Shown: positions 53,129 to 61,696, numbered from the stretch's first letter. The stretch: DNA of 64,000 bases from Rhizobium sp. S152 (GCF_030380735.1 NZ_JAUDRZ010000008.1:62001-126000); one strand, 5' to 3'. Made by a program: numbers and translations. Notes: generated by a model from the sequence alone, not told the origin.

Positions 53129-54103
53129 TTACGAGCTGCGGCGGCGGCGAAGCTGGTCGAAGTAGACGATCACGATGATCAGCAGGCCGGTGATGATGCG
53201 CTGCCAGAACGAATTGACGTTCAAGAGGTTCGCGCCGTTGTTGATCGTCGCCAGAATGAACGCGCCGATCAGCGGGCCGTGAACGGAGCCGACGGCGCCG
53301 AACAGCGAGGTGCCGCCGATGACCGACGAGGCGATCGCCTGCAGCTCCCAGCCGTCCGCCTGCGTCGCATTGCCGATGGCGATGCGCGAGGCGAGCAGGA
53401 TGCCGACGAAGGCTGCGAAGGTGGCCGACAGGATATAGGCCATGTAGATGATGGCGCTGACCCGCACACCCGAAAGACGCGCTGCTTCGCTGTTGGAGCC
53501 GACCGCGAAGAGATAGCGGCCCCAGCGGCTGAGATGCAGCAGAATATAGGATGGTATCGCCACCAATATCACCATCCAGAACAGGCTTGGAATGCCCAGG
53601 AAGTCGGCGCGCGAGAAGTTGGAGAAGGCTTCGTTGGTGATGTTGATCGACGAGCCGTTGGTGATGAGAAGGCCGAAGCCGCGCAGCGCCGTCAGCGTCG
53701 CCAGCGTGATGATGAACGGCGGCAGGCCCATGTGGACGATGCCGAAGCCGTGGAAGGCGCCGATCGCCACCCCGAAGGCGAGCGTCAGGAGGATCGCCGC
53801 CCACACGGGCACGCCGGCCTGCAACAGCCATGCGATGATGACGCCCGCGAAGCCCACGATCGCGCCGACGGAAAGGTCGATGCCGGCGGTGATGATGACG
53901 AAGGTTTCACCCAGCGCCAGGATCGCCGTCATCGAGCCCTGACGCAGCAGGTTGCTGATGTTGAGGGGCGTCCAGAAGCTGTTGGTGGCAAGGCCGAGTG
54001 CGATCCAGAGTGCAATCAGCAAGCCGATCAGCGTCAGCCCGAACAGGATGTTGACTTTGCGGCGTTGCTGCGGCGCGGGGATTTCGGTGGGGGTTACGGT
54101 CAT
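53129..54103 (-). CDS. Sugar ABC transporter permease (RbsC type)
   Basis: The 324-aa permease has about ten hydrophobic segments and the family loop VIITAGIDLSVGAIVGFAGV near residue 80. The coupling region is GSNSEAARLSGVRVSAIIYM near 205. It is the last gene of the binding protein-ATPase-permease unit. The start at 54103 gives MTVTPTEIPAPQQRRKVNIL behind GAGGGAGAGAG. Confidence 0.92.
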   Translation of the reverse strand: MTVTPTEIPAPQQRRKVNILFGLTLIGLLIALWIALGLATNSFWTPLNISNLLRQGSMTAILALGETFVIITAGIDLSVGAIVGFAGVIIAWLLQAGVPVWAAILLTLAFGVAIGAFHGFGIVHMGLPPFIITLATLTALRGFGLLITNGSSINITNEAFSNFSRADFLGIPSLFWMVILVAIPSYILLHLSRWGRYLFAVGSNSEAARLSGVRVSAIIYMAYILSATFAAFVGILLASRIAIGNATQADGWELQAIASSVIGGTSLFGAVGSVHGPLIGAFILATINNGANLLNVNSFWQRIITGLLIIVIVYFDQLRRRRSS

Positions 54104-54126
54104 GATCTCTCTCCCTCTTATTCCAC

Positions 54127-55677
54127 TCAGACGCCGATCGCTTCGCTGAGGACTTGTTCATGTGACGCCGCATGGAAACCGTGGCTCGCCACCAGCTTGC
54201 CGGTCCGGAAGACATGCAGTTCATCCGCCAGTTCGTAGACCTCGGGCAGGTAGGACGAGATCAGGATGATGCCGGCGCCTTCCTTCAAGAGCCGCGCGAA
54301 CAGCCGGTAGATTTCCGCCTTGGTGCCGACGTCGACGCCGACGGTTGGTTCGTCGAAGATGAAGAGCCGCGCGCCGTGGCTGAGCCACTTGCCGATGACG
54401 ACCTTCTGCTGGTTACCACCCGACATCGCCGAAACCAGCACGCGCCGGCTCGGGGTCTTGATCGAGAGGTCGCGGATCTGCTGGTCGGCGTTCCTGGCTT
54501 CGTCGGCAAGGCCGATCACCGGCCCCTTGCTCAACCGATCGAAGACGGGAAGGTTGATGTTGAGACCGATCGGCAGGTTGAGGCAGAGCCCCTGGTCGCG
54601 GCGGCTTTCCGGCGCCAGCGCGATGCCGAGCTCCATCGCCTTGCGCTCGTTCTTGATGTCGACCTTTTTGCCCATCCAGTGGATTTCGCCCGCCGTCGTC
54701 TTCTCGCGGCCGTAGAGCCCGAGCGCAAATTCGCTGCGCCCGGCGCCGATCAGCCCGTAGAGACCGACGATCTGGCCGGCCTTGACCGACAATGAAATGT
54801 CCTGGAAACCCGGCCCGGAGAGGCCGCGGGTTTCGACGATCGTCTCGCCGATGGCGATCTCTTCCTTGTGGTAGATCTGTTCGATCGAGCGGTTGATCAT
54901 AAGCGCGATCAGCTCGTTGTCGTTGGTCTCGCCGATCAGGCGCGTGCCCACATGGGTGCCGTCGCGCAACACGGACACGCGGTCCGCCAGCTCGAAGACC
55001 TCCTCCATGCGGTGGCTGATATAGACGATGGTGACGCCTTCGCTCTGCAGGCGACGGATCAGCTTGAACAGCTGCGCCGATTCCTGGCGGGTCAGATAGG
55101 CGGTCGGCTCGTCGAAAATCAGGAACTGCGTGCCGCGCATCGCGGCGCGTGCCGTGGCGACCAGCTGCTGCTGGCCGATGGTGAGGTCGCTGAGCAGGGC
55201 AGCGGCGGGAAGGCCAAAGCCGAGGTCGTCGAGGACAGCCTGCGCCATCTTCACCATCTGCTTCTTGCGCATCATGCCGAACTTGTTGACTTCGTCGCCC
55301 AGGAACATGTTGGCGGCAACCGTCAGGTGCGGGCAGAGCACCACTTCCTGGTGGACGGCATTGATGCCGCGCGCGATCGCCTCGTTCGGCGTCGCCAGCG
55401 CGACCGGATGGCCGCACCACAGGATCTCGCCCGCGGTTCTGGTTATGACACCGGTGAGCAGCTTGATCAGGGTCGATTTGCCGGCCCCGTTTTCGCCGAC
55501 GATCGCATGGATTTCGCCGGCCAGGAACGTGATCGTCGCCGGTTTCAGCGCCTGCACGTAGCCGTAGTTCTTCTGCAATCCCTTGAGTTCGAGGATGGGC
55601 ATGCCCGCCTGAATGCGGTCGGCCTCTTTCAGCGTGGCGCTGTCATCATGGCGATGACTGATCTCTTCCAGGCTCAT
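54127..55677 (-). CDS. Sugar ABC transporter ATPase, two ABC domains
   Basis: The 516-aa RbsA-type protein has two nucleotide-binding domains. The first has intact Walker A VGENGAGKSTLIKLLTGV near residue 58, signature LTIGQQQLVATARAA and Walker B FLIFDEPTAYLT. The second has a degenerate Walker A (GLYGLIGAGRSEFALGLYG) but keeps MSGGNQQKVVIGKWL and LFIFDEPTVGVDVG, the normal RbsA pattern. It lies 23 nt upstream of the permease gene. Confidence 0.93.
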   Translation of the reverse strand: MSLEEISHRHDDSATLKEADRIQAGMPILELKGLQKNYGYVQALKPATITFLAGEIHAIVGENGAGKSTLIKLLTGVITRTAGEILWCGHPVALATPNEAIARGINAVHQEVVLCPHLTVAANMFLGDEVNKFGMMRKKQMVKMAQAVLDDLGFGLPAAALLSDLTIGQQQLVATARAAMRGTQFLIFDEPTAYLTRQESAQLFKLIRRLQSEGVTIVYISHRMEEVFELADRVSVLRDGTHVGTRLIGETNDNELIALMINRSIEQIYHKEEIAIGETIVETRGLSGPGFQDISLSVKAGQIVGLYGLIGAGRSEFALGLYGREKTTAGEIHWMGKKVDIKNERKAMELGIALAPESRRDQGLCLNLPIGLNINLPVFDRLSKGPVIGLADEARNADQQIRDLSIKTPSRRVLVSAMSGGNQQKVVIGKWLSHGARLFIFDEPTVGVDVGTKAEIYRLFARLLKEGAGIILISSYLPEVYELADELHVFRTGKLVASHGFHAASHEQVLSEAIGV

Positions 55678-55751
55678 GGACGTCTTCTCCTCCTCGCGAA
55701 TTCCCGTCTCTCCGCCGGCCCTCCGCGCTCCTCAGGCGGATGATGGCAGCG

Positions 55752-55788
55752 GCAAAGAAAGGCCGCGCGGGAATGCTCGCGCGCGGCC
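55752..55788 (-). terminator. Attenuator-like hairpin after the sugar-binding protein gene
   Basis: GGCCGCGCG/CGCGCGGCC (55761-55788) followed on the minus strand by TTTCTTTG. It lies between binding-protein and ATPase genes and would favour excess binding protein. Confidence 0.6.
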
Positions 55789-55798
55789 CCTTGGAAGA

Positions 55799-56785
55799 TT
55801 ATTTGATCTTCGGGTTCAGGAGGGCGTCGATCTTCGGATCGGCCATGTTGGCCTTGGTCACCAGGTTGGCGCCGGTATCGACGTTCTCTTCGACCTTCTC
55901 ACCCTTGGATACGGCAAGCGCGGTCTTCACGCCGTCATAGCCCATGCGATAGGGATCCTGCACGACGAGGCCGGCAAGCGCGCCGTCCTTGAGGAAGCCG
56001 ATCGTCTTGTCGTCGCTGTCGAAGCCGATGACCTTGACCTTGTCACCGAGCTTGTTTTCGGCGATCGCCTGGCCAACGCCCTGCGCCATGATCAGATTGG
56101 AGGCGAAGACGCCGACGATATTCGGGTTGGCGGTGATCAGGTCGGTCATGATGTTGAGACCGGTGGTGGCCTGACCGTCGGCATACTTGTCGGCAACGAC
56201 CTTCAGGCCCGGATACTTGGTCTTGACCTGATCAAGGAAGCCTTCGCGACGCTGCTCGAGCGAGCCGGCGCCGGGCGTGTTGGTGATGATGACGACATCG
56301 CCTTCATCCTTGCCGGTCATTTCCTTGATCGCAGCGGCAAGGCCGTCGGCGGCGATGCGGCCGCCCTGGACGTTGTCGGTGGTCAGGAACGACTTGAAGG
56401 CCTTGGAGTCTGCACCGGAATCGATGCCGATGATCGGAACGGACTTCGCGGCTTCATCGATCGGCTTGCCGAGCGCCTTGAATTCGGTCGGCGAGATGAC
56501 GATCGCGGCAGGCTTGCCGGCAACGGCGTTCTCGAGGATGCTGATCTGGCCGTTGACGTCGGTTTCGGCCTGCGCGCCGAGTTCCGGCACCTTCACGCCG
56601 AGATCCTGGCCGGCCTTGCGGGCGCCGGCGAGAACGATCTGCCAATAGAAGGACGTGGTGTCCTTGACGATGATCGGGATCGTCACGTCGGCTGCGAACG
56701 ACGGCAGCGGCATCGCCGTGGCGATGACGGCAGCGCCCGCGAGCGCGGTGAAGCTTCTACGCGAAAGAATGGATTTCATGCGCAT
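55799..56785 (-). CDS. Sugar ABC transporter periplasmic binding protein
   Basis: The 328-aa type-I sugar-binding protein has a signal peptide (basic MRMKSILSRRSFTALAGAAV, cleavage after SFA near residue 31; no true twin-Arg motif despite the RR). Fold segments are TIPIIVKDTTSFYWQIVLAG, GKPAAIVISPTEFKALGKPI and IIGIDSGADSKAFKSFLTTD. It heads the SBP-ATPase-permease unit. A promoter-proximal 22-bp motif lies 63 nt upstream and is nearly repeated before the UxaA-family gene, suggesting joint control with the catabolic genes. The sugar is probably L-fucose-like. Confidence 0.9.
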   Translation of the reverse strand: MRMKSILSRRSFTALAGAAVIATAMPLPSFAADVTIPIIVKDTTSFYWQIVLAGARKAGQDLGVKVPELGAQAETDVNGQISILENAVAGKPAAIVISPTEFKALGKPIDEAAKSVPIIGIDSGADSKAFKSFLTTDNVQGGRIAADGLAAAIKEMTGKDEGDVVIITNTPGAGSLEQRREGFLDQVKTKYPGLKVVADKYADGQATTGLNIMTDLITANPNIVGVFASNLIMAQGVGQAIAENKLGDKVKVIGFDSDDKTIGFLKDGALAGLVVQDPYRMGYDGVKTALAVSKGEKVEENVDTGANLVTKANMADPKIDALLNPKIK

Positions 56786-56820
56786 GTGTGTTCTCCTCTC
56801 AGGTGCGTTCTCCTCCTAGG

Positions 56821-56849
56821 AATCTCCCGCCGAACGCGAACGGGAGATT
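56821..56849 (-). other. Leader hairpin of the sugar-binding protein gene
   Basis: AATCTCCCG (56821-56829) and CGGGAGATT (56841-56849) form a 9-bp stem in the presumed leader, directly before two AGGAG-like sites. Confidence 0.4.
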
Positions 56850-56869
56850 TTTATCGATAAAAAACATTT
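56848..56869. promoter_or_regulatory. Candidate operator of the sugar importer genes
   Basis: The 16-bp perfect palindrome TTTTTATCGATAAAAA is followed by ACATTT. Over 22 bp it matches 60145-60166 at 19 positions, in the same orientation and at nearly the same distance from the start codon (63 against 55 nt). Confidence 0.65.
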
Positions 56870-56886
56870 ACCTTTCGGACGCTAGC

Positions 56887-56916
56887 CGAGCCGACGATGA
56901 AATGCAAGTCGGCTCG
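56887..56916 (-). other. Inverted repeat between the fucU-like gene and the importer genes
   Basis: CGAGCCGAC (56887-56895) and GTCGGCTCG (56908-56916), a perfect 9-bp dyad. It may end the catabolic transcript, but no T run follows on the minus strand. No gene is seen in 56,786-57,080. Confidence 0.4.
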
Positions 56917-57080
56917 ATTTTCCAGCATCATTGGCGTTTACGCCGGTCTGCTCCTCCTCGGTTCTCCCTTCCGAGCAGTGTACCGGACCGGCACTCTGTT
57001 AATGAATGAAACATTGGTTCCGAATATTTGTCAACACGGAACGTTTATTCCATTTTGGTATCCACCTCAGTCTTTCGGTT

Positions 57081-57527
57081 TCATCCCCGGAAGACTTCAT
57101 GCGGATGCACCACGCCCTTCTTCAGGATCAGGTTTCCGTAGAGGCGAAATTCGGTGGTCGCGACGATGTAGGCCACCTTGCGCGACCGTTCGTAGAACGC
57201 GAAGCGCTCGACCGGCACGATCTTGAAATCGCCGGCACGCTTGGAAACGATAGTCTGGAACTCGACGCAGACCTCTGGTTCGGCCTGCGGATCGCCGACG
57301 ACTTCCATCCGCCAGGCTGAATCTGGCACGAAGGTATCCAGCGGAAGATGCGTGAGGATCGCTTCCGCCATCTCGGTGGCGCTGACGCCGTCCGCGCGGA
57401 TGACCTCGGGGCCCATGGTGCTGGACGGAAAATTGGCGTCGGCGATCAGGATCTCGTCGCCATGCCCCATGCGGGCAATAGCGCGCAGGAGGTCGGGGTT
57501 GAGAACCGGATGAATTCCTTTGAGCAT
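57081..57527 (-). CDS. fucU: L-fucose mutarotase family protein
   Basis: The 148-aa RbsD/FucU-family protein begins MLKGIHPVLNPDLLRAIARM, with the catalytic His in GHGDEILIADANFP. It has FVPDSAWRMEVVGDP in the middle and FRLYGNLILKKGVVHP near the end. It interconverts anomers of L-fucose-type sugars. It is 9 nt behind the aldo/keto reductase gene on the same strand. It is a paralogue of the protein at 23219-23701, with shared N-terminal motif and C-terminal RLYGN segment. Confidence 0.9.
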   Translation of the reverse strand: MLKGIHPVLNPDLLRAIARMGHGDEILIADANFPSSTMGPEVIRADGVSATEMAEAILTHLPLDTFVPDSAWRMEVVGDPQAEPEVCVEFQTIVSKRAGDFKIVPVERFAFYERSRKVAYIVATTEFRLYGNLILKKGVVHPHEVFRG

Positions 57528-57536
57528 GTCTGTTCC

Positions 57537-58556
57537 TTAAACGCGTACGGCTTCATCGCCCAACGGTGGAGCGACGAGTGTGAGGGGGTCGAATTCGGGG
57601 AAGATAGAATCCGGCAGTGTCGGTGAAAAGAGCTCCATGTTGCGGATCACGCTGGAGGCCTTGGCGGTGCCGATCAGCACCGAGGACACGAGCGGATCAC
57701 GCAGCGGAAACTGCAGGGCAGGGGCGGCCAGCGGAACGCCGTGCTTCCCGGCGATCTCTTCCATCGCAGCGACCTTGGCGAGAACATCGGGCGTTGCCGG
57801 CATGTAGTCGAAGTTCGATCCGGGCACGGCCCCCGTTGCCAGAATGCCGGAATTGAAGACGCCGCCGACAACGAGCGATGTCCCCTTTTGCCGGCAAAGC
57901 GGCAGCAGCTCACCGACGGCGGAACGATCGAGCAGCGTATAGCGTCCAGCCATCAGGATGCAGTCGATGTCGGCGTTGCGCATCACGTCGAGGCAAACAG
58001 GCACCTCGTTGACGCCAAGCCCGAAGGCCTTGATCGCGCCGGATGCCTTCAGTTCCTCCAGCGCCTTGATGCCGCCGTCGAGAAACTGCCGCAGATAGAC
58101 CGCGTTCTTCGCCGCGCCATGCGTATAGCCGCCGATATCATGCACATAGAGGATATCGATGCGGTTAAGCCCGAGGCGGGCATAGCTGAACTCGACCGAA
58201 CGCATGATGCCGTCATAGCTGTAGTCGTAATCGGCATCGAAGGAGAGCGGGTCGACGTAGCTGTAATCGGGAACCGTCCCAGTCGGCACCGGCCGCAGCA
58301 GCCGTCCCACCTTGGTGGAGAGCACCCACTCGCTCTCCGGCTTCTCGCGCAGGAAGTCGCCCATGCGGCGCTCGGCAAGCCCGAGCCCGTACCATGGCGC
58401 CACGTCGAAATAGCGGATGCCGCTGTCCCAGGCGGCTTCGAGCGTTTCCATCGCCTGCTCGCGCGGGCAGGCACGGTAGAGGCCACCGAGAGCCGCGGCG
58501 CCGAAGCTCACTTCGGTCACCGCGAGATCTGTCCTGCCGATCCTCCTCGTCTTCAT
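57537..58556 (-). CDS. Aldo/keto reductase, L-fucose/aldose 1-dehydrogenase type
   Basis: The 339-aa AKR has the catalytic tetrad in IRYFDVAPWYGLGLAERRMG (Asp, Tyr), VLSTKVGRLLRP (Lys) and ILYVHDIGGYTHG (His). The sequence resembles the D-threo-aldose/L-fucose dehydrogenase and pyridoxal dehydrogenase group, which oxidise at C1 with NAD(P). Two ATG codons adjoin (58559 and 58556); the second has better spacing from GGAGG. It is followed after 9 nt by fucU and preceded by the UxaA-family gene, so it probably makes an aldonolactone from the imported sugar. Confidence 0.85.
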   Translation of the reverse strand: MKTRRIGRTDLAVTEVSFGAAALGGLYRACPREQAMETLEAAWDSGIRYFDVAPWYGLGLAERRMGDFLREKPESEWVLSTKVGRLLRPVPTGTVPDYSYVDPLSFDADYDYSYDGIMRSVEFSYARLGLNRIDILYVHDIGGYTHGAAKNAVYLRQFLDGGIKALEELKASGAIKAFGLGVNEVPVCLDVMRNADIDCILMAGRYTLLDRSAVGELLPLCRQKGTSLVVGGVFNSGILATGAVPGSNFDYMPATPDVLAKVAAMEEIAGKHGVPLAAPALQFPLRDPLVSSVLIGTAKASSVIRNMELFSPTLPDSIFPEFDPLTLVAPPLGDEAVRV

Positions 58557-58587
58557 CATTCCTCCTCTGAAGACCTGCAATACTATC

Positions 58588-60090
58588 CTACAATGTTGCC
58601 CCGAGATGCCACGGCACGAATTCGTTATCGCCGTAGCCGAACTCCTCGCTCTTGGTTTTCCTGCCCGATGCCGTGTCGATGATCAGTTCGAAGATCTCGC
58701 GGCCCTTGGCTGATATCGTCACGTCGCCGGTGGCGATCGTGCCGCAGTCGATATCCATGTCCTCTTCCATCGCGGCATAGAGCGCCGAATTGCTTGAAAG
58801 CTTGATCGACGGCGCCGGACGACAACCGAAACAGCTGCCGCGTCCCGTGGTAAAGGCGATCATGTTGGCGCCGCCCGCCACTTGGCCAGTCGCCGAGACC
58901 GGATCGTAGCCCGGCGTATCCATGAAGACGAGTCCGGAGGCGGTCACACGTTCGGCATAGCCGTAGACCGCCGTCAGCGGCGAACGGCCGCCCTTGGCGA
59001 CGGCGCCGAGCGATTTTTCCAGGATGGTCGTCAGGCCGCCGCGCTTGTTGCCGGGCGAAGGGTTGTTGTCGAGCGAGGCGCCATGCATCGCCACGTATTT
59101 TTCCCACCAGGCGATCTTATCGTCGAGCTTGCGGGCAACCTCGTCGCTCACCGCGCGGCTGCGGAGCAGATGTTCGGCGCCGTAGATTTCCGAGGTCTCG
59201 GAGAGGATGGGCGTGCCGCCGGCCGCGGCCAGAAGATCGGCGGCCACGCCGAGCGCCGGGTTGGCCGTGATGCCGGAGAAACCGTCGGAGCCGCCGCATT
59301 GCAGGCCGATGATGATCTCGCCGATCGGGATCGGAACGCGGCGCTCGCGGCTCACATCTTCTGCGATCTCGCGCAGCATCCCCATGGCCCGCTCGACCGC
59401 GCGGCGCGAACCGCCGGCGTCCTGGATGTTGAAATGCCGCTTGGAATTGCCGGCGCCGCTCTGGCCGTAGAGCGTCAACTGGTTCACCTCGCAGCCGAGC
59501 CCGATCATCAGCACGCCGCCGAAGTTCACGTGCCGGGTGTAGCCGGCCAGCGTCCGGTGCAGGACCGCCATGCCGTCCCCCGTCGAGCTCATGCCGCAAC
59601 CCTGATCGTGGACGATCGGCACGAAGCCGTCGATGCCTTCATAGAGCGGCAGCAACGTCCGGTTCGCCGTCTCCGCGATGGCGCGGCAGACGGTGGTGGA
59701 ACAGTTCACGCTGGCGATCACGCCGATGTAATTGCGCGTCGCGGCCCGCCCGTCGGCGCGGCGATAACCCATGAAAGTGCGGGCCTTGTCGGCAGCACTT
59801 GCCTCTTCCGGCGCCGCATTGGCCGTCGCCGCCAGCCGGTCGTTCTCGAAGTGGAGGTTATGGCTATGGATATGGTCGCCCGCCTTTACCTCAGCCGTCG
59901 TCCGGCCGATCGCCTGTCCGTATTTCACCACCGGCTGTCCAAGCGCGATATCGGTGAGCGCGACCTTGTGGCCGGGATCGATCTTCTCCCGCGTCCTGAC
60001 GCCCGCGACCTCCGCTGCCTCGGGAATGGCCGCCGTCGCTACGGCCACGTTGTCGCCATTGGACAGAATGATCCAGGGGTCCTTGTTCAT
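58588..60090 (-). CDS. UxaA-family sugar-acid dehydratase
   Basis: The 500-aa protein joins an N-terminal SAF-like domain (residues about 10-85) to the full UxaA altronate/galactarate dehydratase domain, with FMGYRRADGRAATRNYIGVI near residue 106, HDQGCGM near 161, GLGCEVNQ, GLQCGGSDGFSGITANPALG and FTTGRGSCFGCRPAPSIKLS. The Cys and His residues expected at the metal centre are present. It should dehydrate a sugar acid to a 2-keto-3-deoxy acid; in this context L-fuconate or a similar aldonate. GGAGGAGAAG precedes ATG 60090. It opens the dehydratase-AKR-fucU unit. Confidence 0.88.
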   Translation of the reverse strand: MNKDPWIILSNGDNVAVATAAIPEAAEVAGVRTREKIDPGHKVALTDIALGQPVVKYGQAIGRTTAEVKAGDHIHSHNLHFENDRLAATANAAPEEASAADKARTFMGYRRADGRAATRNYIGVIASVNCSTTVCRAIAETANRTLLPLYEGIDGFVPIVHDQGCGMSSTGDGMAVLHRTLAGYTRHVNFGGVLMIGLGCEVNQLTLYGQSGAGNSKRHFNIQDAGGSRRAVERAMGMLREIAEDVSRERRVPIPIGEIIIGLQCGGSDGFSGITANPALGVAADLLAAAGGTPILSETSEIYGAEHLLRSRAVSDEVARKLDDKIAWWEKYVAMHGASLDNNPSPGNKRGGLTTILEKSLGAVAKGGRSPLTAVYGYAERVTASGLVFMDTPGYDPVSATGQVAGGANMIAFTTGRGSCFGCRPAPSIKLSSNSALYAAMEEDMDIDCGTIATGDVTISAKGREIFELIIDTASGRKTKSEEFGYGDNEFVPWHLGATL

Positions 60091-60144
60091 CTCTTCTCCT
60101 CCCTGAAGAAGCGTCCGCTGCACGGCGAATGCAATTGATTTTGT

Positions 60145-60166
60145 TTTTTATCTACAATAAACATTT
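60145..60166. promoter_or_regulatory. Candidate operator of the dehydratase operon
   Basis: The 22-bp sequence matches that at 56848-56869 at 19 positions. It includes TTTTTATC and ATAAACATTT halves and lies 55 nt upstream of the dehydratase gene and about 160 nt before the divergent regulator gene. Confidence 0.65.
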
Positions 60167-60328
60167 TCAAGTCAACGGGATTGTTGATCCTGCGGACGAG
60201 GGAGGCAAACAGCCGCAGACAATCCGGAATCGATAAGGATTGCTGATAGATAAGCCGACGCGCATCCCGCTGTCCGCCCACTCGCTGGGCAAGCGGTATG
60301 CAGCGATCAGGCAAGGGGCGACGCACGC

Positions 60329-61228
60329 ATGGCAAGGCAGAACACGGTCTTCAAGGAAGCATACAATCGCTACGCGGCGGCGCTCCGCCAGGACGCGACC
60401 CTGCCGTCCGAACCTGACATCGCCGCCCAGCTCGGCATCAGCCGCAGCACGGCACGGGCGATCCTGACCCGCCTAGCGGACGAGGGCATCATTTTGTGGA
60501 ACAAGCGCCAGAAGACGGTGCTGCGCGAACCCACCGCCCAGGATTTCTATCCCTCCGAGGAAACGGATTCGCTGCACGACGTGATCGAGCGCAGCTTCAT
60601 GCAGCGCATACTTTCCGATGATGCAGCGCCCGGAATGCAGATCAACGAGTTGGAACTCGCCCGCGAGATCGGCACGGGCACGACGAGCGTCCGCGAGTTC
60701 CTTATCCGCTTTTCGCGGTTCGGCCTTATCGAGAAACGCCCGAACAGCCACTGGATATTGAAGGGTTTCACGCGCGAGTTCGCGCTCGAGCTGGCTGATG
60801 TCCGCGAGATGTTCGAACTCCACTCCGCCGCCGAGTTCGTCAAGCTGCCGCCCGAAAACGATGCCTGGCAGGCACTGGCGGAAATCAAGGCGGAGCACGA
60901 GGCCATGCTGGCCGATCTCGACCTCCGCTACAAGGATTTTTCAGCCCTGGATGAGCGTTTCCACCTGCTGATCCACCGCGCCGCCAAGAACCGCTTCATC
61001 GCTGATTTCTATGACGCAATCGCCATTATTTTCCACTATCACTACCAGTGGAACAAGGCATTCGCCCGCCAGCGCAACGAGCGCGCCATCCACGAGCACC
61101 TGGATTACATCGCGGCGCTGGAATCGCGCGATCCCAAGGCAATCGATTTCTCCTGCCGTCTGCACCTGCGCTCCGCGCGCCAGACACTGCTTCAATCCCT
61201 GCCGCAGACGGGAGCGGAAGACGTTTGA
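60329..61228 (+). CDS. GntR-family regulator with two winged-helix domains
   Basis: The 299-aa protein has a first winged helix at about residues 10-60 (LPSEPDIAAQLGISRSTARA, then ILTRLADEGIILW) and a second at about 82-140 (QINELELAREIGTGTTSVRE, then FLIRFSRFGLIEKRP). An FCD-like helical effector domain ends with HLRSARQTLLQSLPQ. Metal-ligand His residues in LHLRSAR and HIHRAAKNRF-like positions fit FCD. It is divergent from the dehydratase operon and the likely binder of the 22-bp motif. ATG 60329 gives MARQNTVFKEAYNRYAAALR. Confidence 0.87.
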   Translation: MARQNTVFKEAYNRYAAALRQDATLPSEPDIAAQLGISRSTARAILTRLADEGIILWNKRQKTVLREPTAQDFYPSEETDSLHDVIERSFMQRILSDDAAPGMQINELELAREIGTGTTSVREFLIRFSRFGLIEKRPNSHWILKGFTREFALELADVREMFELHSAAEFVKLPPENDAWQALAEIKAEHEAMLADLDLRYKDFSALDERFHLLIHRAAKNRFIADFYDAIAIIFHYHYQWNKAFARQRNERAIHEHLDYIAALESRDPKAIDFSCRLHLRSARQTLLQSLPQTGAEDV

Positions 61229-61335
61229 AGAAGCGGCGAATGTTTCGCAACGGCCGCTTCGTTCCTCCTTGCTGAGGGCAGATACGGCGCGCCGTGCGCT
61301 GTGACGAATATATCAAATTTGTAACGGGGAGTGAT

Positions 61336-61360
61336 TGAACAAACAGTAGTACGCGACGTT
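61336..61360 (+). promoter_or_regulatory. Near-consensus EcfG promoter of the exported RH-rich protein
   Basis: TGAAC (61336-61340), 16-nt spacer, CGTT (61357-61360); one mismatch to GGAAC-N16-CGTT, 28 nt before the start codon. Confidence 0.45.
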
Positions 61361-61387
61361 TCCTCCTTGAAAACAAAGGAGAATGTA

Positions 61388-61642
61388 ATGCTCAAGTCCA
61401 TCGTTGCCGCTACCCTTGCCGTGTCTTCCCTGTTCGCAACCGCGATGCCGTCATATGCGGATAGCGTCACTGTCCAGTTCGGTGAGCCGGGTCGCAACAA
61501 TCATCCCTTCTATCGCCACGACCGCGACCGCTACGACCGCCACCGCCATCGTGTTCAGTACCGTCGCTGCTGGACGGAATCCTATCAGGTCAGGATCAGC
61601 CACGGCCGCGAGGTTACCAAGTACAGGAAGGTCTGCCGTTAA
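61388..61642 (+). CDS. Small exported Arg/His/Tyr-rich protein
   Basis: The 84-aa protein has a signal peptide (MLKSIVAATLAVSSLFATAM, cleavage after YA-D near residue 24). A mature repeat-like stretch RHDRDRYDRHRHRVQYRRCW follows, then TESYQVRISHGREVTKYRKV and a final Cys-Arg. Such small basic periplasmic proteins are common in Rhizobiaceae and of unknown role. AAAGGAG precedes ATG 61388. It has its own terminator and a possible stress promoter. Confidence 0.8.
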   Translation: MLKSIVAATLAVSSLFATAMPSYADSVTVQFGEPGRNNHPFYRHDRDRYDRHRHRVQYRRCWTESYQVRISHGREVTKYRKVCR

Positions 61643-61667
61643 AACTGCCGCTTACTTGAACGCTGAG

Positions 61668-61696
61668 AGCCCTTTCCTGATGGAGAGGGCTTTTTT
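61668..61696 (+). terminator. Terminator after the small exported protein gene
   Basis: AGCCCTTTCC-tgat-GGAGAGGGCT followed by six T residues. Confidence 0.9.

Noticed and set aside
61363-61381. CTCCTT/AAGGAG hairpin hiding the ribosome site of the small exported protein, a possible RNA thermometer
   Set aside because: The near-consensus stress promoter at 61336-61360 would start transcription at about 61367, so the left arm would mostly not be in the RNA. The stem is also only 6 bp.
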